This document shows, piece after piece, positions 34,435 to 42,771 of a stretch of DNA of 64,000 bases. The DNA lies in the NCBI GenBank assembly GCA_900542145.1, contig UQMF01000001.1, positions 1 to 64,000 of the forward strand. Direction: 5' to 3'. The number at the start of each line of letters is the position of its first letter. Position 1 is the first letter of the stretch. Source of the stretch: an uncultured Oscillospiraceae bacterium. GTDB taxonomy: Bacteria; Bacillota; Clostridia; Oscillospirales; Ruminococcaceae. The notes under the pieces are model-generated. The model was not told where the DNA came from and did not search any database. It saw only the letters and a program-made list of their open reading frames with translations. A program made the position numbers and the translations under genes.

Positions 34435-36063
34435 GTGAAACGGCATTTCAGAAGAATAATCGCAGCAGCGCTCTGCTGCTTCATACTATCCATGACCGGC
34501 TGCTTTGAAAAAGACGGCAGCGACGGCGTAATAAAATACGATATCGCCTATAATCCCGGGAGCCTGGACCCCCAGACTGCTTCCGACGACTCCTCCACGC
34601 TGCTTATCGCAAGCCTGTACACCGGACTTCTCCGACTGGAGCCGGACGGCAGCCTAAGCGCCGGAGTCGCCGAGGACTACACCGTCAGCGACGACGGACT
34701 TACATACAGATTCAAGCTGAGCAGCTCCAACTACTGGACGGACACCAACGGATTCGACGCCGTATGCACTGCGCAGGATTTCGTGTTCGGATTCCAGCGG
34801 CTGTTCGACCCGGCGACCCGTGCGCCCCGGGCTTCGGAATACTTCTGCATAAAGAATTCCCGGGCGATAAACTCCGGGGCGGTATCCGACCTGTCAAGGC
34901 TCGGAGTCACCGCCAGCGGCGACTATGAGCTGACCATCGAGCTGGAATACCCCGACCCGAACTTCCCCATGCTGCTGACCGAGGCTCCTGCAATGCCGTG
35001 CAGCGAGGAGTACTTCATCTCCTCCCAGGGAAGGTACGGGCTTTCCAGAGACACCACTCCCTCCAACGGTGCATTCTACCTGCGCACCTGGAACTACGAC
35101 CCCTATACGATAACCGACAACAACCTGCTGATCCTCCGCCGACATGCCAAGAACAGCGAGGCGAACAAGGTTTATCCCTCCGGGCTGAACTTCTTCATTG
35201 AGGGCGACGAGGATTTCGTGGACGACTTCGTTTCCGGCACCATCAGCTGTATTGCGGTGACGGAGGATCAGCGCGGACTCATCACCGGCGACAAGTACAC
35301 CGTGCAGGAATACGACGCGATCACCGTGGGAATGCTGTTCAACAAGGATTTCGAGCTGTTCCGCACCGCCGGATTCCGCCGGGCGCTCGCCTCCCTCATC
35401 GACCGGGAGAAGCTGGCGCAGACCGTGACCGACCACGCCGTGGCATACGCCATAGTCCCCGGAGAGGTCACGCTGCTTGACAAAAGCTACCGGGAATACG
35501 CCGGGGAAAAGCTGACCGCGGAATACAGCACCGACAAGGCGCAGCAATACTACCAGCAGGCGCTCCCAGGACTGGACAGGGACCTGTTCTCCGGCGCGCG
35601 GATAATCACCCGTGACGACAGCGCAGCCTCCGCAATGATATCTGCCATCATGCAGGAATGGCAGCGCGAATTCGGATTCTACTGCGTTGTTGAGACCCTC
35701 AGCGAGTCGGACTTCAACGCAAGGCTCTCCTCCGGAGATTTCGAAATAGCGATGCAGGACCTCAACGGCAGCACCAACAGCCCTGCCGCATATCTGCAAT
35801 CCTTTACCAAGAGCGGTTCCGGGAATTACTCGGGATATTCCAGCGCGGACGTGACCCGGCTTGTGAACTCCGCACAGCGCGCAGCTGACCTCAGCGCCAG
35901 CGCCGACCTCTACAAGCAGGCGGAACAGACGATCATCGACGACGCGATATTCATTCCGCTTTACTACAAGAACGAATATTTCTATATCAACAAGAATTTC
36001 GCCGATATCAGCTACAACCCGTTCAACAAGACGGTGGATTTCACCCAGGCGAAAGCATACTAA
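34435..36063 (+). CDS. Solute-binding lipoprotein, family 5 (OppA-like)
   Basis: A 542-residue extracellular binding protein of the peptide/nickel family. It has a signal peptide with lipobox LSMTGC (Cys about residue 23), then NPGSLDPQTASDD, the family N-terminal motif, and GLTYRFKL. It should be tethered to the outer face of the membrane and deliver oligopeptides or similar ligands to an ABC importer. No permease or ATPase gene is beside it, so it is an orphan component. The start is GTG with AAAGGAA upstream. Twelve bases separate it from the radical SAM gene downstream. Confidence 0.9.
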   Translation: MKRHFRRIIAAALCCFILSMTGCFEKDGSDGVIKYDIAYNPGSLDPQTASDDSSTLLIASLYTGLLRLEPDGSLSAGVAEDYTVSDDGLTYRFKLSSSNYWTDTNGFDAVCTAQDFVFGFQRLFDPATRAPRASEYFCIKNSRAINSGAVSDLSRLGVTASGDYELTIELEYPDPNFPMLLTEAPAMPCSEEYFISSQGRYGLSRDTTPSNGAFYLRTWNYDPYTITDNNLLILRRHAKNSEANKVYPSGLNFFIEGDEDFVDDFVSGTISCIAVTEDQRGLITGDKYTVQEYDAITVGMLFNKDFELFRTAGFRRALASLIDREKLAQTVTDHAVAYAIVPGEVTLLDKSYREYAGEKLTAEYSTDKAQQYYQQALPGLDRDLFSGARIITRDDSAASAMISAIMQEWQREFGFYCVVETLSESDFNARLSSGDFEIAMQDLNGSTNSPAAYLQSFTKSGSGNYSGYSSADVTRLVNSAQRAADLSASADLYKQAEQTIIDDAIFIPLYYKNEYFYINKNFADISYNPFNKTVDFTQAKAY

Positions 36064-36075
36064 CAGGAGATTAAA

Positions 36076-37947
36076 ATGGCAGAAAACCTGTATACCAACA
36101 AAGCAATGATGGAGCAGCTGGACGAATTCCTCCTAGAGGTCCAGAAGCCATCGCGATATATCGGCGGCGAACACGGCGCGGTGATAAAGGACAAATCCAA
36201 GGTGGATATCCGCTTCGCGTTCTGCTTCCCGGACACCTATGAAATAGGCATGTCCCACCTCGGCATGAAGATACTCTACGGGCTGAAGAACGCCGTGCCG
36301 AACTACTGGTGCGAACGTGTATTCATGCCTCTCCCGGATATGGAGGAGCAGATGCGCGCCCGGAATATCCCCCTCTACGCCCTGGAGAGCCTGGACCCCA
36401 TAAGGGAGTTCGACTTCATCGGGTTCACTCTGCAATACGAGATGAGTTTTACCAACGTACTGGAAATGCTCGACCTCGCCGGAGTTCCCGTGCTGGCAAA
36501 GGACCGCACCGGGCTCACTCCCATGGTGATGGCTGGCGGTCCCTGCGTGTGCAATCCCGAGCCGCTGGCGGATTTCATCGACTTCTTCGCAATAGGCGAG
36601 GGCGAGGAGATGAACCTTGAAGTAATGCGGCTGATGGAGCAGTGCAAGAAAGAGGGCGCTACCCGGCAGGAATTCCTGCTCAGGGCGGCACAGATAGAGG
36701 GAATCTATGTTCCGTCGCTGTACGACGTGGATTACAACCCGGACGGCACCGTAAAGTCCATCACGCCGAAGGACGGCGCCCCTGCCACTATCAGGAAGCG
36801 CATTATAAAGGATTTCGACAAGGTTTACGCCCCGGATAATTTCGTAGTACCGTTCACGCAGATAGTCCACGACCGCGCCGTTGTGGAAGTGCTGCGCGGC
36901 TGTATCCGCGGCTGCCGCTTCTGCCAGGCGGGATTCATCTACCGACCCTACCGAGAAAAGCAGAAGGATACGATACTCCGGAGCACTAAGGCGCTGTGCG
37001 AAAACACAGGTTATGACGAGGTTTCGCTGTCATCGCTGTCCACCGGCGACTACAAAGACATCGTGGGGCTTCTGTCGGAACTGACGGACTACACCTCCGC
37101 CGAGAAAATAAATCTCTCCCTGCCGTCGCTGCGTATCGACCGCTTCAGCGACGAGGTGCTGAAGAAGATAACCGACGTGCGCAAATCCGGACTGACCTTC
37201 GCCCCGGAGGGCGGCACACAGCGAATACGCGATGTCATCAACAAGAACGTCACCGAGAAAAACGTCATGGACAGCGTGCGTATCGCGTTCGAGGGCGGAT
37301 ACACCAACATCAAGCTGTATTTCATGATGGGACTCCCCACCGAAACAATGGAGGACGTGGAGGGCGTATACAACATGGCAAAGGCTGTCATTGAGGAATT
37401 CTACGCCACCCCGAACCACGCCAGGGGACGTCCGGGAGTTGCGGTTTCGCTGTCTACGTTTATTCCGAAGCCGTTCACTCCGTTCGAATTTGAGCCGCAG
37501 CTGGACGAAGCCGGAGTAAAGGAGCGCCAGGCGCACCTCAAATCCATCAACAACGACCGCAAGATCGTGATAAGCTGGTCGAAATACAACCTCTCGCTGA
37601 TTGAAGCCGTGCTCGCCCGGGGCGACCGCAGACTTGGAAAGGCAATCTACCTCGCATGGCAGAAGGGCTGCAAGCTGGACGGCTGGGACGAATACTTCAA
37701 GTTCGACAAGTGGATAGAAGCAATGCAGGAATGCGGACTGGACCCGGCGTTCTACGCCAACCGCCGCCGACCCTACGACGAAGTAGCCCCCTGGAGCCAC
37801 ATTGACATGCTGGTCAGCCGTGAATTCCTGATAGAAGAGAATAAGCGCGCCCACCAGGGAGTGACTACCCCGAATTGCCGGGAGAAGTGCTCCAACTGCG
37901 GCGTTGCAAAGTGCGTGGGAGGTGAGATCTGCCGTGCCATCCGTTAA
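36076..37947 (+). CDS. B12-binding-like radical SAM protein, TIGR03960 family
   Basis: A 623-residue protein. The N-terminal part (residues 40-200) resembles a cobalamin-binding fold (FPDTYEIGMSHLGMKIL, GFTLQYEMSFTNVL, GGPCVCNPEP). A radical SAM core follows with CIRGCRFCQAG, SLSSLSTGDY, LPSLRIDRF and TFAPEGGTQRIRDVINK. The C-terminal tail carries five cysteines (CREKCSNCGVAKCVGGEIC), perhaps a second metal site. The reaction is unknown. It is nearly always coded with a DUF2344 protein, as here; in many species the two are one chain. Confidence 0.93.
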   Translation: MAENLYTNKAMMEQLDEFLLEVQKPSRYIGGEHGAVIKDKSKVDIRFAFCFPDTYEIGMSHLGMKILYGLKNAVPNYWCERVFMPLPDMEEQMRARNIPLYALESLDPIREFDFIGFTLQYEMSFTNVLEMLDLAGVPVLAKDRTGLTPMVMAGGPCVCNPEPLADFIDFFAIGEGEEMNLEVMRLMEQCKKEGATRQEFLLRAAQIEGIYVPSLYDVDYNPDGTVKSITPKDGAPATIRKRIIKDFDKVYAPDNFVVPFTQIVHDRAVVEVLRGCIRGCRFCQAGFIYRPYREKQKDTILRSTKALCENTGYDEVSLSSLSTGDYKDIVGLLSELTDYTSAEKINLSLPSLRIDRFSDEVLKKITDVRKSGLTFAPEGGTQRIRDVINKNVTEKNVMDSVRIAFEGGYTNIKLYFMMGLPTETMEDVEGVYNMAKAVIEEFYATPNHARGRPGVAVSLSTFIPKPFTPFEFEPQLDEAGVKERQAHLKSINNDRKIVISWSKYNLSLIEAVLARGDRRLGKAIYLAWQKGCKLDGWDEYFKFDKWIEAMQECGLDPAFYANRRRPYDEVAPWSHIDMLVSREFLIEENKRAHQGVTTPNCREKCSNCGVAKCVGGEICRAIR

Positions 37948-38563
37948 TACAAGAGCGTTCTTCTCCAAGACAGGCAGGGCGAAGTACATCTCGCACCTGG
38001 ACCTCAGCGGCGTTGTTATCCGCGCTATGAAACGCACGAAACTCCCAATCTGGCAGACCGAGGGATTCAATCCGAGGACCTATGTCACATTCATGCTCCC
38101 CCTCTCCCTTGGACAGGAGGGACTCCACGAAGCGATGGATTTCCGCCTGACCGAGGACGTGCCCTACTCCGAGGTACGGGACAGGCTGAACGCCGCGCTT
38201 CCGCCGGATATCCAGGTGACGGAGATCACCGTGCCCAAGGACAAGAACACCGATATAACCGCGGCGCGCTACCGCATTGAATCCTCCGCCGACCCGGAGA
38301 AGCTCCGGGCGCTGTGCGGAAAGGAACAGATAAACGTCGAAAAGCGCACCAAGAAGGGCAGCACGATAGTTGACCTGAAGCCCCTGATGACGGACGTGAG
38401 CCTGCACGACGACGTGCTGGAGGTAACTCTCCCGGCTGGCAATACGTTCAACATCAATCCATCGCTGATATTCGAGGCATATTCCGCGGAATACGGCGAG
38501 AAGGTGAAACGCCAGCGGATAGTCCGGACGAATATCTACAGCGGCGACCGGGAATTTGAATAA
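37934..38563 (+). CDS. DUF2344/TIGR03936 protein
   Basis: A 209-residue protein starting with the family motif FFSKTGRAKYISHLDLSGVV, followed by PIWQTEGFNPRTYVTF. The GTG at 37934 is chosen because GGGAGGTGA lies eight to nine bases before it; it overlaps the radical SAM gene by 14 bases. The fixed pairing suggests it presents or binds the substrate of the radical SAM enzyme. Homologues often lie next to rplU or ribonuclease G genes, so an RNA role is possible. Confidence 0.9.
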   Translation: MPSVNTRAFFSKTGRAKYISHLDLSGVVIRAMKRTKLPIWQTEGFNPRTYVTFMLPLSLGQEGLHEAMDFRLTEDVPYSEVRDRLNAALPPDIQVTEITVPKDKNTDITAARYRIESSADPEKLRALCGKEQINVEKRTKKGSTIVDLKPLMTDVSLHDDVLEVTLPAGNTFNINPSLIFEAYSAEYGEKVKRQRIVRTNIYSGDREFE

Positions 38564-38569
38564 TTGGGC

Positions 38570-38598
38570 TTGATTTTTTCCGGATATTAGTGTATAAT
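38570..38598 (+). promoter_or_regulatory. Promoter in front of the MITE-like element
   Basis: -35 TTGATT, a 17-bp spacer ending TTAGTG, and -10 TATAAT. The inverted-repeat element at 38606 begins seven bases after the -10, so the element lies at the transcription start and would be transcribed as a leader of the small membrane genes. Confidence 0.75.
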
Positions 38599-38605
38599 AG
38601 TATCA

Positions 38606-38764
38606 GGGAATCTCTAAAAACCTCATGTGAGCGAAAATGTGCAGTACGCACCATCTTCGTTGTCAAACCTCCTCGTAAGGCATACAGCCTTACTTCGTCG
38701 GTTTTCCTAGAAGCTGGCGCACCCTGCCCATTTTTGCTTTTCACATCGGCTTTTAGAGGTTCCC
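38606..38764. mobile_element. MITE-like element with long terminal inverted repeats
   Basis: About 159 bp bounded by imperfect inverted repeats of roughly 35 bases: the left end reads GGGAATCTCTAAAAACC and the right end, reversed, GGGAACCTCTAAAAGCC. There is no transposase frame inside. The size, ends and lack of coding capacity fit a non-autonomous miniature element. I could not see a clear target-site duplication. As RNA it would fold into a long hairpin. Confidence 0.65.
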
Positions 38765-38822
38765 ATAAATTTATTAATTCACGGCGGCGGTGAACATCGC
38801 CTGCCTTAACGGAGGTATTGTC

Positions 38823-39065
38823 ATGGCTGGACGTCAGAAACTGCCGCCTTATATCGTTGCGCTGAATATAATCATGATCGTGATACTCCTCGCCATCTGC
38901 GGACTTATTTTCGCGCTCACCATGTTCGCAAAGGATCTTGGGTGGAACGTACCGACACCGGACGACAATTCCACGCCGGTATCCTCGGTATCTGAGGTAT
39001 CCTCCGCAGGCACGCAGGAAAGTGGCTCCGCTGAAATAACGGTGCAGGCTTCCCCTGCGGAATGA
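38823..39065 (+). CDS. Small single-pass membrane protein
   Basis: 80 residues: a short cytosolic N-terminus, one membrane helix (VALNIIMIVILLAICGLIF) and a Ser/Thr/Glu-rich outer tail. It is not a family I recognise. The ATG at 38823 has GGAGGT six to seven bases before it; the longer frame start has none. The next gene, also a membrane protein, follows by 21 bases, so the two form an operon. Confidence 0.75.
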   Translation: MAGRQKLPPYIVALNIIMIVILLAICGLIFALTMFAKDLGWNVPTPDDNSTPVSSVSEVSSAGTQESGSAEITVQASPAE

Positions 39066-39086
39066 CAACGGGAAAGGAGAATCAGC

Positions 39087-39431
39087 ATGTGGATCGAATG
39101 CGCTGCCATTGCAGGAATATTCCTGCTGATGTCGGTTATATTCCTGCGCAGGCGCCGTATCCAGTGGCTCTGGGCGACGCTTCCGCTGACCCTGGTGCCA
39201 CTCGCGTATTTCGTCACATACGCCGTGGTGGGTATCGTACTCAAGGTCACTATCAATGATATTGCCGGAGTCGTGGTTCTTATCTCCGCCGTAGCAATCT
39301 CCTGCGTATGGCTGGGACTGGTTTCCAACGGATTCACCGACCGTAAAACACGGGTCACTTACATCAGTATTGCAAATTCGTTCAACGTGGCACTGGCGAT
39401 AATACTCAGCGTGGATATACTCACGCACTGA
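39087..39431 (+). CDS. Small multi-pass membrane protein
   Basis: 114 residues with four predicted membrane helices (residues 1-20, 28-50, 56-80 and 90-112). AAAGGAG precedes the ATG. No conserved motif is recognised. It is followed by a terminator. Confidence 0.78.
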   Translation: MWIECAAIAGIFLLMSVIFLRRRRIQWLWATLPLTLVPLAYFVTYAVVGIVLKVTINDIAGVVVLISAVAISCVWLGLVSNGFTDRKTRVTYISIANSFNVALAIILSVDILTH

Positions 39432-39450
39432 ATTAAAAGGTATAATGTGA

Positions 39451-39478
39451 AAAGGGGCTGTGAAAACAGTCCCTTTTT
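39451..39478. terminator. Terminator between converging genes
   Basis: AAAGGGGCTG/CAGTCCCTTT pairs with one wobble and is followed by TTTTTG on the plus strand. Confidence 0.8.
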
Positions 39479-39484
39479 GTGATA

Positions 39485-40024
39485 TCATTCCACCGTAGCC
39501 GAATCTGCGGTGTACGGCGAAACATCGCTGAAATACACGGACAGCTTGTTTGACGGCGACCGCACCGAAAGGATATCTCCGGTAGCCTTGTCGATAGTCA
39601 CTGTACACCGCGCTCCCTGGCAGTCGCTCCGGGCGGACAGCACTCCGTCCTTTTCCGTAAGCTCTCCGGCGGAAATTCCGCTCAGCCCGTCTATCGCCCC
39701 GGCTATCACCAGCGGAAGCGCCGTGTGGTCCCCTCCCCCGTCCTCGACGGAGATCTCGCCAAGACTTGCGGACAGCTTTCCGTCCTCGATGGTCATTACC
39801 ACGCCGGAAAGCTCCTCCGGAGCCGTGAACGTGAATTCCCAGCTGCCCGGCTCGATACGGTCGATGTCCGCCTGCGCCGTCAGCTTGCCGTAGGTAAGCT
39901 CCGCGGAGGAGGAGAATCCGCCGCTGAAATCCGGCAGCTTCTCGGCGGTGAACGGGTTGGCTCCGCTGCAGCCGCTCATCAGCAGTCCTCCGCCGAGAAC
40001 CGCCGCAACAATAATTTTACGCAT
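39485..40024 (-). CDS. Putative lipoprotein
   Basis: 179 residues with a signal peptide ending in LMSGC, so lipid-anchored outside the cell. The mature part is beta-rich and contains alternating EFTFTAPEELSGV, GDHTALPLVIAG and DCQGARCTVTIDKATGD segments. I do not recognise a named family. The ATG at 40024 is chosen since CAGGGGGA precedes it and it begins a proper signal peptide. It lies 31 bases after nnr and is probably co-transcribed with it. Confidence 0.75.
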   Translation of the reverse strand: MRKIIVAAVLGGGLLMSGCSGANPFTAEKLPDFSGGFSSSAELTYGKLTAQADIDRIEPGSWEFTFTAPEELSGVVMTIEDGKLSASLGEISVEDGGGDHTALPLVIAGAIDGLSGISAGELTEKDGVLSARSDCQGARCTVTIDKATGDILSVRSPSNKLSVYFSDVSPYTADSATVE

Positions 40025-40055
40025 AATAATCCCCCTGCAAATCAAGTCAGGAGCG

Positions 40056-41570
40056 TTATTTCTGCGAATAGACCTCCGGCAGCGCCGCAATGATGTCCGT
40101 GGGAAGAATGCTCTCCGCCGGCATGCGCGCGCACAGGATATCCGCCGCCTTCCAGTGGCAGTAAGCCCCTGCGCACGCCGCCCTGAACGGCTCCACGCCC
40201 TGCGCCGTGAATGCTCCGATGATACCGGTCAGCACATCTCCGCTGCCACCCTTGGATAATCCGCTGCACGCCCGGGAATTCACGCACGCCCTTCCGTCCG
40301 GCGCAGCGATCACGGTGTCCGCGCCCTTCAGCAGCAGCGTCACACCGTATTCCTGCGCGAATCCCTTCGCGGCATTCAGCCGGTCGGACTGTATCTGCGC
40401 AACGCTCAGCCCGGTAATGCGGCTGAATTCCAGCGGGTGCGGCGTGAGGATCGTATCGCCTGTCCGCTCCTTCAGTACATCTATATTCCCGGCGATGGAA
40501 TTTATGCCGTCCGCGTCAATAATCACCGGACATGCGGCGCGTCTTATGACGAATTCTGTCAGTCTGCGCGTATTCTCGCTGTTCCCCAGTCCGCAGCCTA
40601 CAATTACCGCAGAAGCCATATCAAACTTCGGAAGCACGATCTCCTCCAGCACGGCGGAATCAACGTCAACGAATCCGTCGGGGGTTTCCGGCAGCGGAAC
40701 ATACACCGCTTCGTGGAGCCCGGCGGCTATTATCTTCACCGCGCTGACGGGGCTTACCGCGAAATACAGCCCCACGCCGCTCCGGAGGGCGGAGCTTGCG
40801 CACATATACGCCGCGCCGTTGTAGCACAGGCTTCCGGAGAATCCCACTAGCCTGCCAAAGGTTCCCTTGTGGGTATTCCTGCCATGTGGAGGAAATGGTC
40901 TGCGCAGGCTGTCGTCCGTCAGGAATGCAACGTGATTCCCCTCATAGCAGTGCTCGCCGATACCGATGTCCATAATGCGGACTTCGCCGAGAATATCGGA
41001 AGCAGGCGCGTTCAGCAGTCCAGCCTTCATTGCGGCGATGACCAGCGTGTGTGTAGGGCGGAAACAGTGCTCGTCCAGCTCCCCGGTGTCGGAATTCACT
41101 CCGCTGGGAATATCCACTGCCACCCGGACAGCACAATGGTTGGCGGTCCGGAGGATTGCCACCGGCTTCTCCCGGAGGGAGCCGTGGAATCCGGTGCCAT
41201 AAATACAGTCCACCACGCAGCCAGCATACCGGAACGCCTCGCGGTACTGCTCCGCGGAATACACCAGCGTACCAATCGGCAGCCGCGCGAGATTTTCCGC
41301 CGCGTCCGTTGTCCTGGGAGTTCCGGAAGCAAGCAACACTGAAACGCTGCGCCCGTGCTCCCTCAGCAGACGCGCAATTACCAGACCGTCGCCGCCGTTG
41401 TTCCCGGAGCCACACATAACGACGGTGCGCGTGTTCTCCGGCAGAAGCTCCATCAGGAATTCCGCGCAGCGTGTTCCGGCGTTCTCCATCATCTGATAAT
41501 AGGAGATACCGCTCTGGTCGCACCTGCGCTCGGCCTCCTTCATCTGCGAATTTGTTACAACGTACTGCAT
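40056..41570 (-). CDS. nnr: Bifunctional NAD(P)H-hydrate epimerase / ADP-dependent dehydratase
   Basis: This repairs hydrated NADH and NADPH. Residues 1-215 are the YjeF-N epimerase (MKEAERRCDQSGISYYQMMENAG, then MCGSGNNGGDGLVIARLL). Residues 225-504 are the ribokinase-like dehydratase (GRLVGFSGSLCYNGAAYM, ILTPHPLEFSRI, SGLSKGGSGDVLTGIIGAF). Both halves look complete. It has its own promoter at 41609-41637. Confidence 0.95.
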   Translation of the reverse strand: MQYVVTNSQMKEAERRCDQSGISYYQMMENAGTRCAEFLMELLPENTRTVVMCGSGNNGGDGLVIARLLREHGRSVSVLLASGTPRTTDAAENLARLPIGTLVYSAEQYREAFRYAGCVVDCIYGTGFHGSLREKPVAILRTANHCAVRVAVDIPSGVNSDTGELDEHCFRPTHTLVIAAMKAGLLNAPASDILGEVRIMDIGIGEHCYEGNHVAFLTDDSLRRPFPPHGRNTHKGTFGRLVGFSGSLCYNGAAYMCASSALRSGVGLYFAVSPVSAVKIIAAGLHEAVYVPLPETPDGFVDVDSAVLEEIVLPKFDMASAVIVGCGLGNSENTRRLTEFVIRRAACPVIIDADGINSIAGNIDVLKERTGDTILTPHPLEFSRITGLSVAQIQSDRLNAAKGFAQEYGVTLLLKGADTVIAAPDGRACVNSRACSGLSKGGSGDVLTGIIGAFTAQGVEPFRAACAGAYCHWKAADILCARMPAESILPTDIIAALPEVYSQK

Positions 41571-41608
41571 TTTCTCCTCCTGTCAGCATAAATTTCTGTG
41601 CTGATTAT

Positions 41609-41637
41609 ATTGTACCACAAAAATCCAGCACGGTCAA
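41609..41637 (-). promoter_or_regulatory. Promoter of nnr
   Basis: On the minus strand, -35 TTGACC (41632-41637), a 17-bp spacer ending TTGTGG, and -10 TACAAT (41609-41614). It begins just after the hairpin that ends the upstream RNA. Confidence 0.85.
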
Positions 41638-41644
41638 CATACAA

Positions 41645-42253
41645 CTAAAGCCCTGCGATTGCAGGGCTTTTATTATATTCAGTTGTATTGATTTACTGGT
41701 TCATTGGAATGTACCGCCTTAGAAGATTTGTGAAAACAAATGTTCAGGTTTCCATCGGACTAAGTTCCTTTCGTAGATTTTCCTGCTAATATACCTGATT
41801 TACTGGACTCACCTGCTTCATGGTCGTTGAATGATCTGTAGGGGTGATCTATGTAAACGCATATAGCGGTCGAAAATCATCTGCGGAGCTTCCGGGCGAG
41901 ATCTTGATAATAGGCTAGACGCCCTGTTTGGCGATGCGCCTGCACCTTATGGGTCAGACAGTACCCTGTGCAGCCAGCCGCCGGTAATTGAATTCTCAGC
42001 CCTTGTCACGAGCCGCAGATGATGAATACTGTGAATCCGTAGTTTCCACTGGACTCGCTTCCTTTCTGCTTAAAGCAATAATGGCGAAAATTTCGATCAG
42101 AGGTGCATCGGATCTTTTCCTTTCACGATACTTGTTGAATTGAGCTGTGAACTTAATTCATCGGAACTTACCTCTTTCGTAGATTAGGTCAGGATCTTGG
42201 TAGAATGTCAGGTAGAACTTCATCTCAGATGCTTGTACTGATTTCCTTTCCTT
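41645..42253 (-). ncRNA. Candidate large structured non-coding RNA (about 610 nt, ROOL-like size and context)
   Basis: No frame of 60 codons or more is open on either strand across most of this 610-base stretch, yet it has a near-consensus minus-strand promoter (42260-42288) and a 10-bp hairpin at its end (41647-41670). Clear helices are an 11-bp long-range stem, 41876-41886 with 42013-42023. Inside it are GGGCGAG/CTC-A-GCCC (41894-41900 with 41995-42002), a nested hairpin CTGCAC-GGGT/ACCC-GTGCAG (41940-41973) and GGCG-ATG-CGCC (41930-41940). A module reading, on the RNA strand, GAAAGGAA-N5-8-TCCGATG recurs about five times. Size, multi-domain folding and a tRNA gene next door recall ROOL/GOLLD-type RNAs, but family membership is not proven. 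Confidence 0.72.
41647..41670. terminator. Hairpin at the 3' end of the large RNA
   Basis: A perfect 10-bp stem AAAGCCCTGC/GCAGGGCTTT with a 4-base loop. On the minus strand it is followed by AGTTGT, a poor T-tract; on the plus strand by TATTATATT. It separates the RNA gene from the nnr promoter. Confidence 0.6.
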
Positions 42254-42259
42254 GACTAT

Positions 42260-42288
42260 ATAATACCACACGGATTATAAAAAGTCAA
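42260..42288 (-). promoter_or_regulatory. Promoter of the large RNA
   Basis: On the minus strand, -35 TTGACT (42283-42288), a 17-bp spacer ending CGTGTGG, and -10 TATTAT (42260-42265). No start codon with a ribosome site follows in a usable frame. Confidence 0.85.
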
Positions 42289-42410
42289 TAGTTTTTTCAA
42301 TATTTTCGGCGCTTTTTTGTGATTTTTAACAAATGCACATATTCTACACACGCGTTTTACCAATTGTCAACAAACTTTCCTGACGGACACACTTTTTTTG
42401 ACAAAAGCCC
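42289..42410. other. A/T-rich gap between divergent promoters
   Basis: About 120 A/T-rich bases with several T-runs between the large-RNA promoter and the tRNA-Lys promoter. I see no gene or clear operator in it. Confidence 0.5.
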
Positions 42411-42439
42411 TTGACAAAGCCCTTCGTTTCTGGTATAAT
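42411..42439 (+). promoter_or_regulatory. Promoter of tRNA-Lys
   Basis: -35 TTGACA, a 17-bp spacer ending TTCTGG, and -10 TATAAT. Confidence 0.92.
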
Positions 42440-42465
42440 ACTATTGTTGTCGATTCAGATGACCT

Positions 42466-42541
42466 GACTCATTAGCTCAGGTGGTAGAGCACTTGACTTT
42501 TAATCAAGGTGTCCCGGGTTCGAGTCCCGGATGGGTCACCA
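42466..42541 (+). tRNA. tRNA-Lys (anticodon TTT)
   Basis: 76 nt with encoded CCA. The acceptor GACTCAT pairs with ATGGGTC (one G-T). The D-arm contains AGCTCAGGTGGTAGAGC. The anticodon loop CTTTTAA gives TTT. The T-arm is CCGGG-TTCGAGT-CCCGG. It reads AAA/AAG. Confidence 0.97.
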
Positions 42542-42550
42542 GACAGCAGT

Positions 42551-42578
42551 CCCGGTACGCGGTCCGTACCGGGTTTCT
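42551..42578 (+). terminator. Terminator of tRNA-Lys
   Basis: The stem CCCGGTACG/CGTACCGGG is followed by TTTCTTTG. Confidence 0.9.
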
Positions 42579-42738
42579 TTGTTTTCGGTATGTTATCTGT
42601 CAGATTTCCGGTGGCACCTGTTATTTAAGATGACCGCGGAATACCCGGCTGGCAATATTATTATACAAAAAAAGGCGGAATGTGTTAATTTCACACAAAG
42701 CCGGATTTTTGACCGTGGATTTGCGGAAATAAATGTGC

Positions 42739-42744
42739 TATACT
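42739..42744 (+). promoter_or_regulatory. Probable extended -10 promoter of the HdeD-like gene
   Basis: TGTGC-TATACT lies 28 bases before the start codon. No good -35 stands 17 bases upstream, so it would rely on the extended -10. Confidence 0.55.
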
Positions 42745-42771
42745 AAAGAAAAAAGAAAAGAGGTCTTTAAT

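Noticed and set aside
41645..42253. RNase P RNA, tmRNA, 6S RNA or group II intron as the identity of the large RNA
   Set aside because: The hallmark sequences of RNase P and tmRNA are absent, the size does not fit 6S RNA, and there is no intron-encoded protein or domain V-like end.
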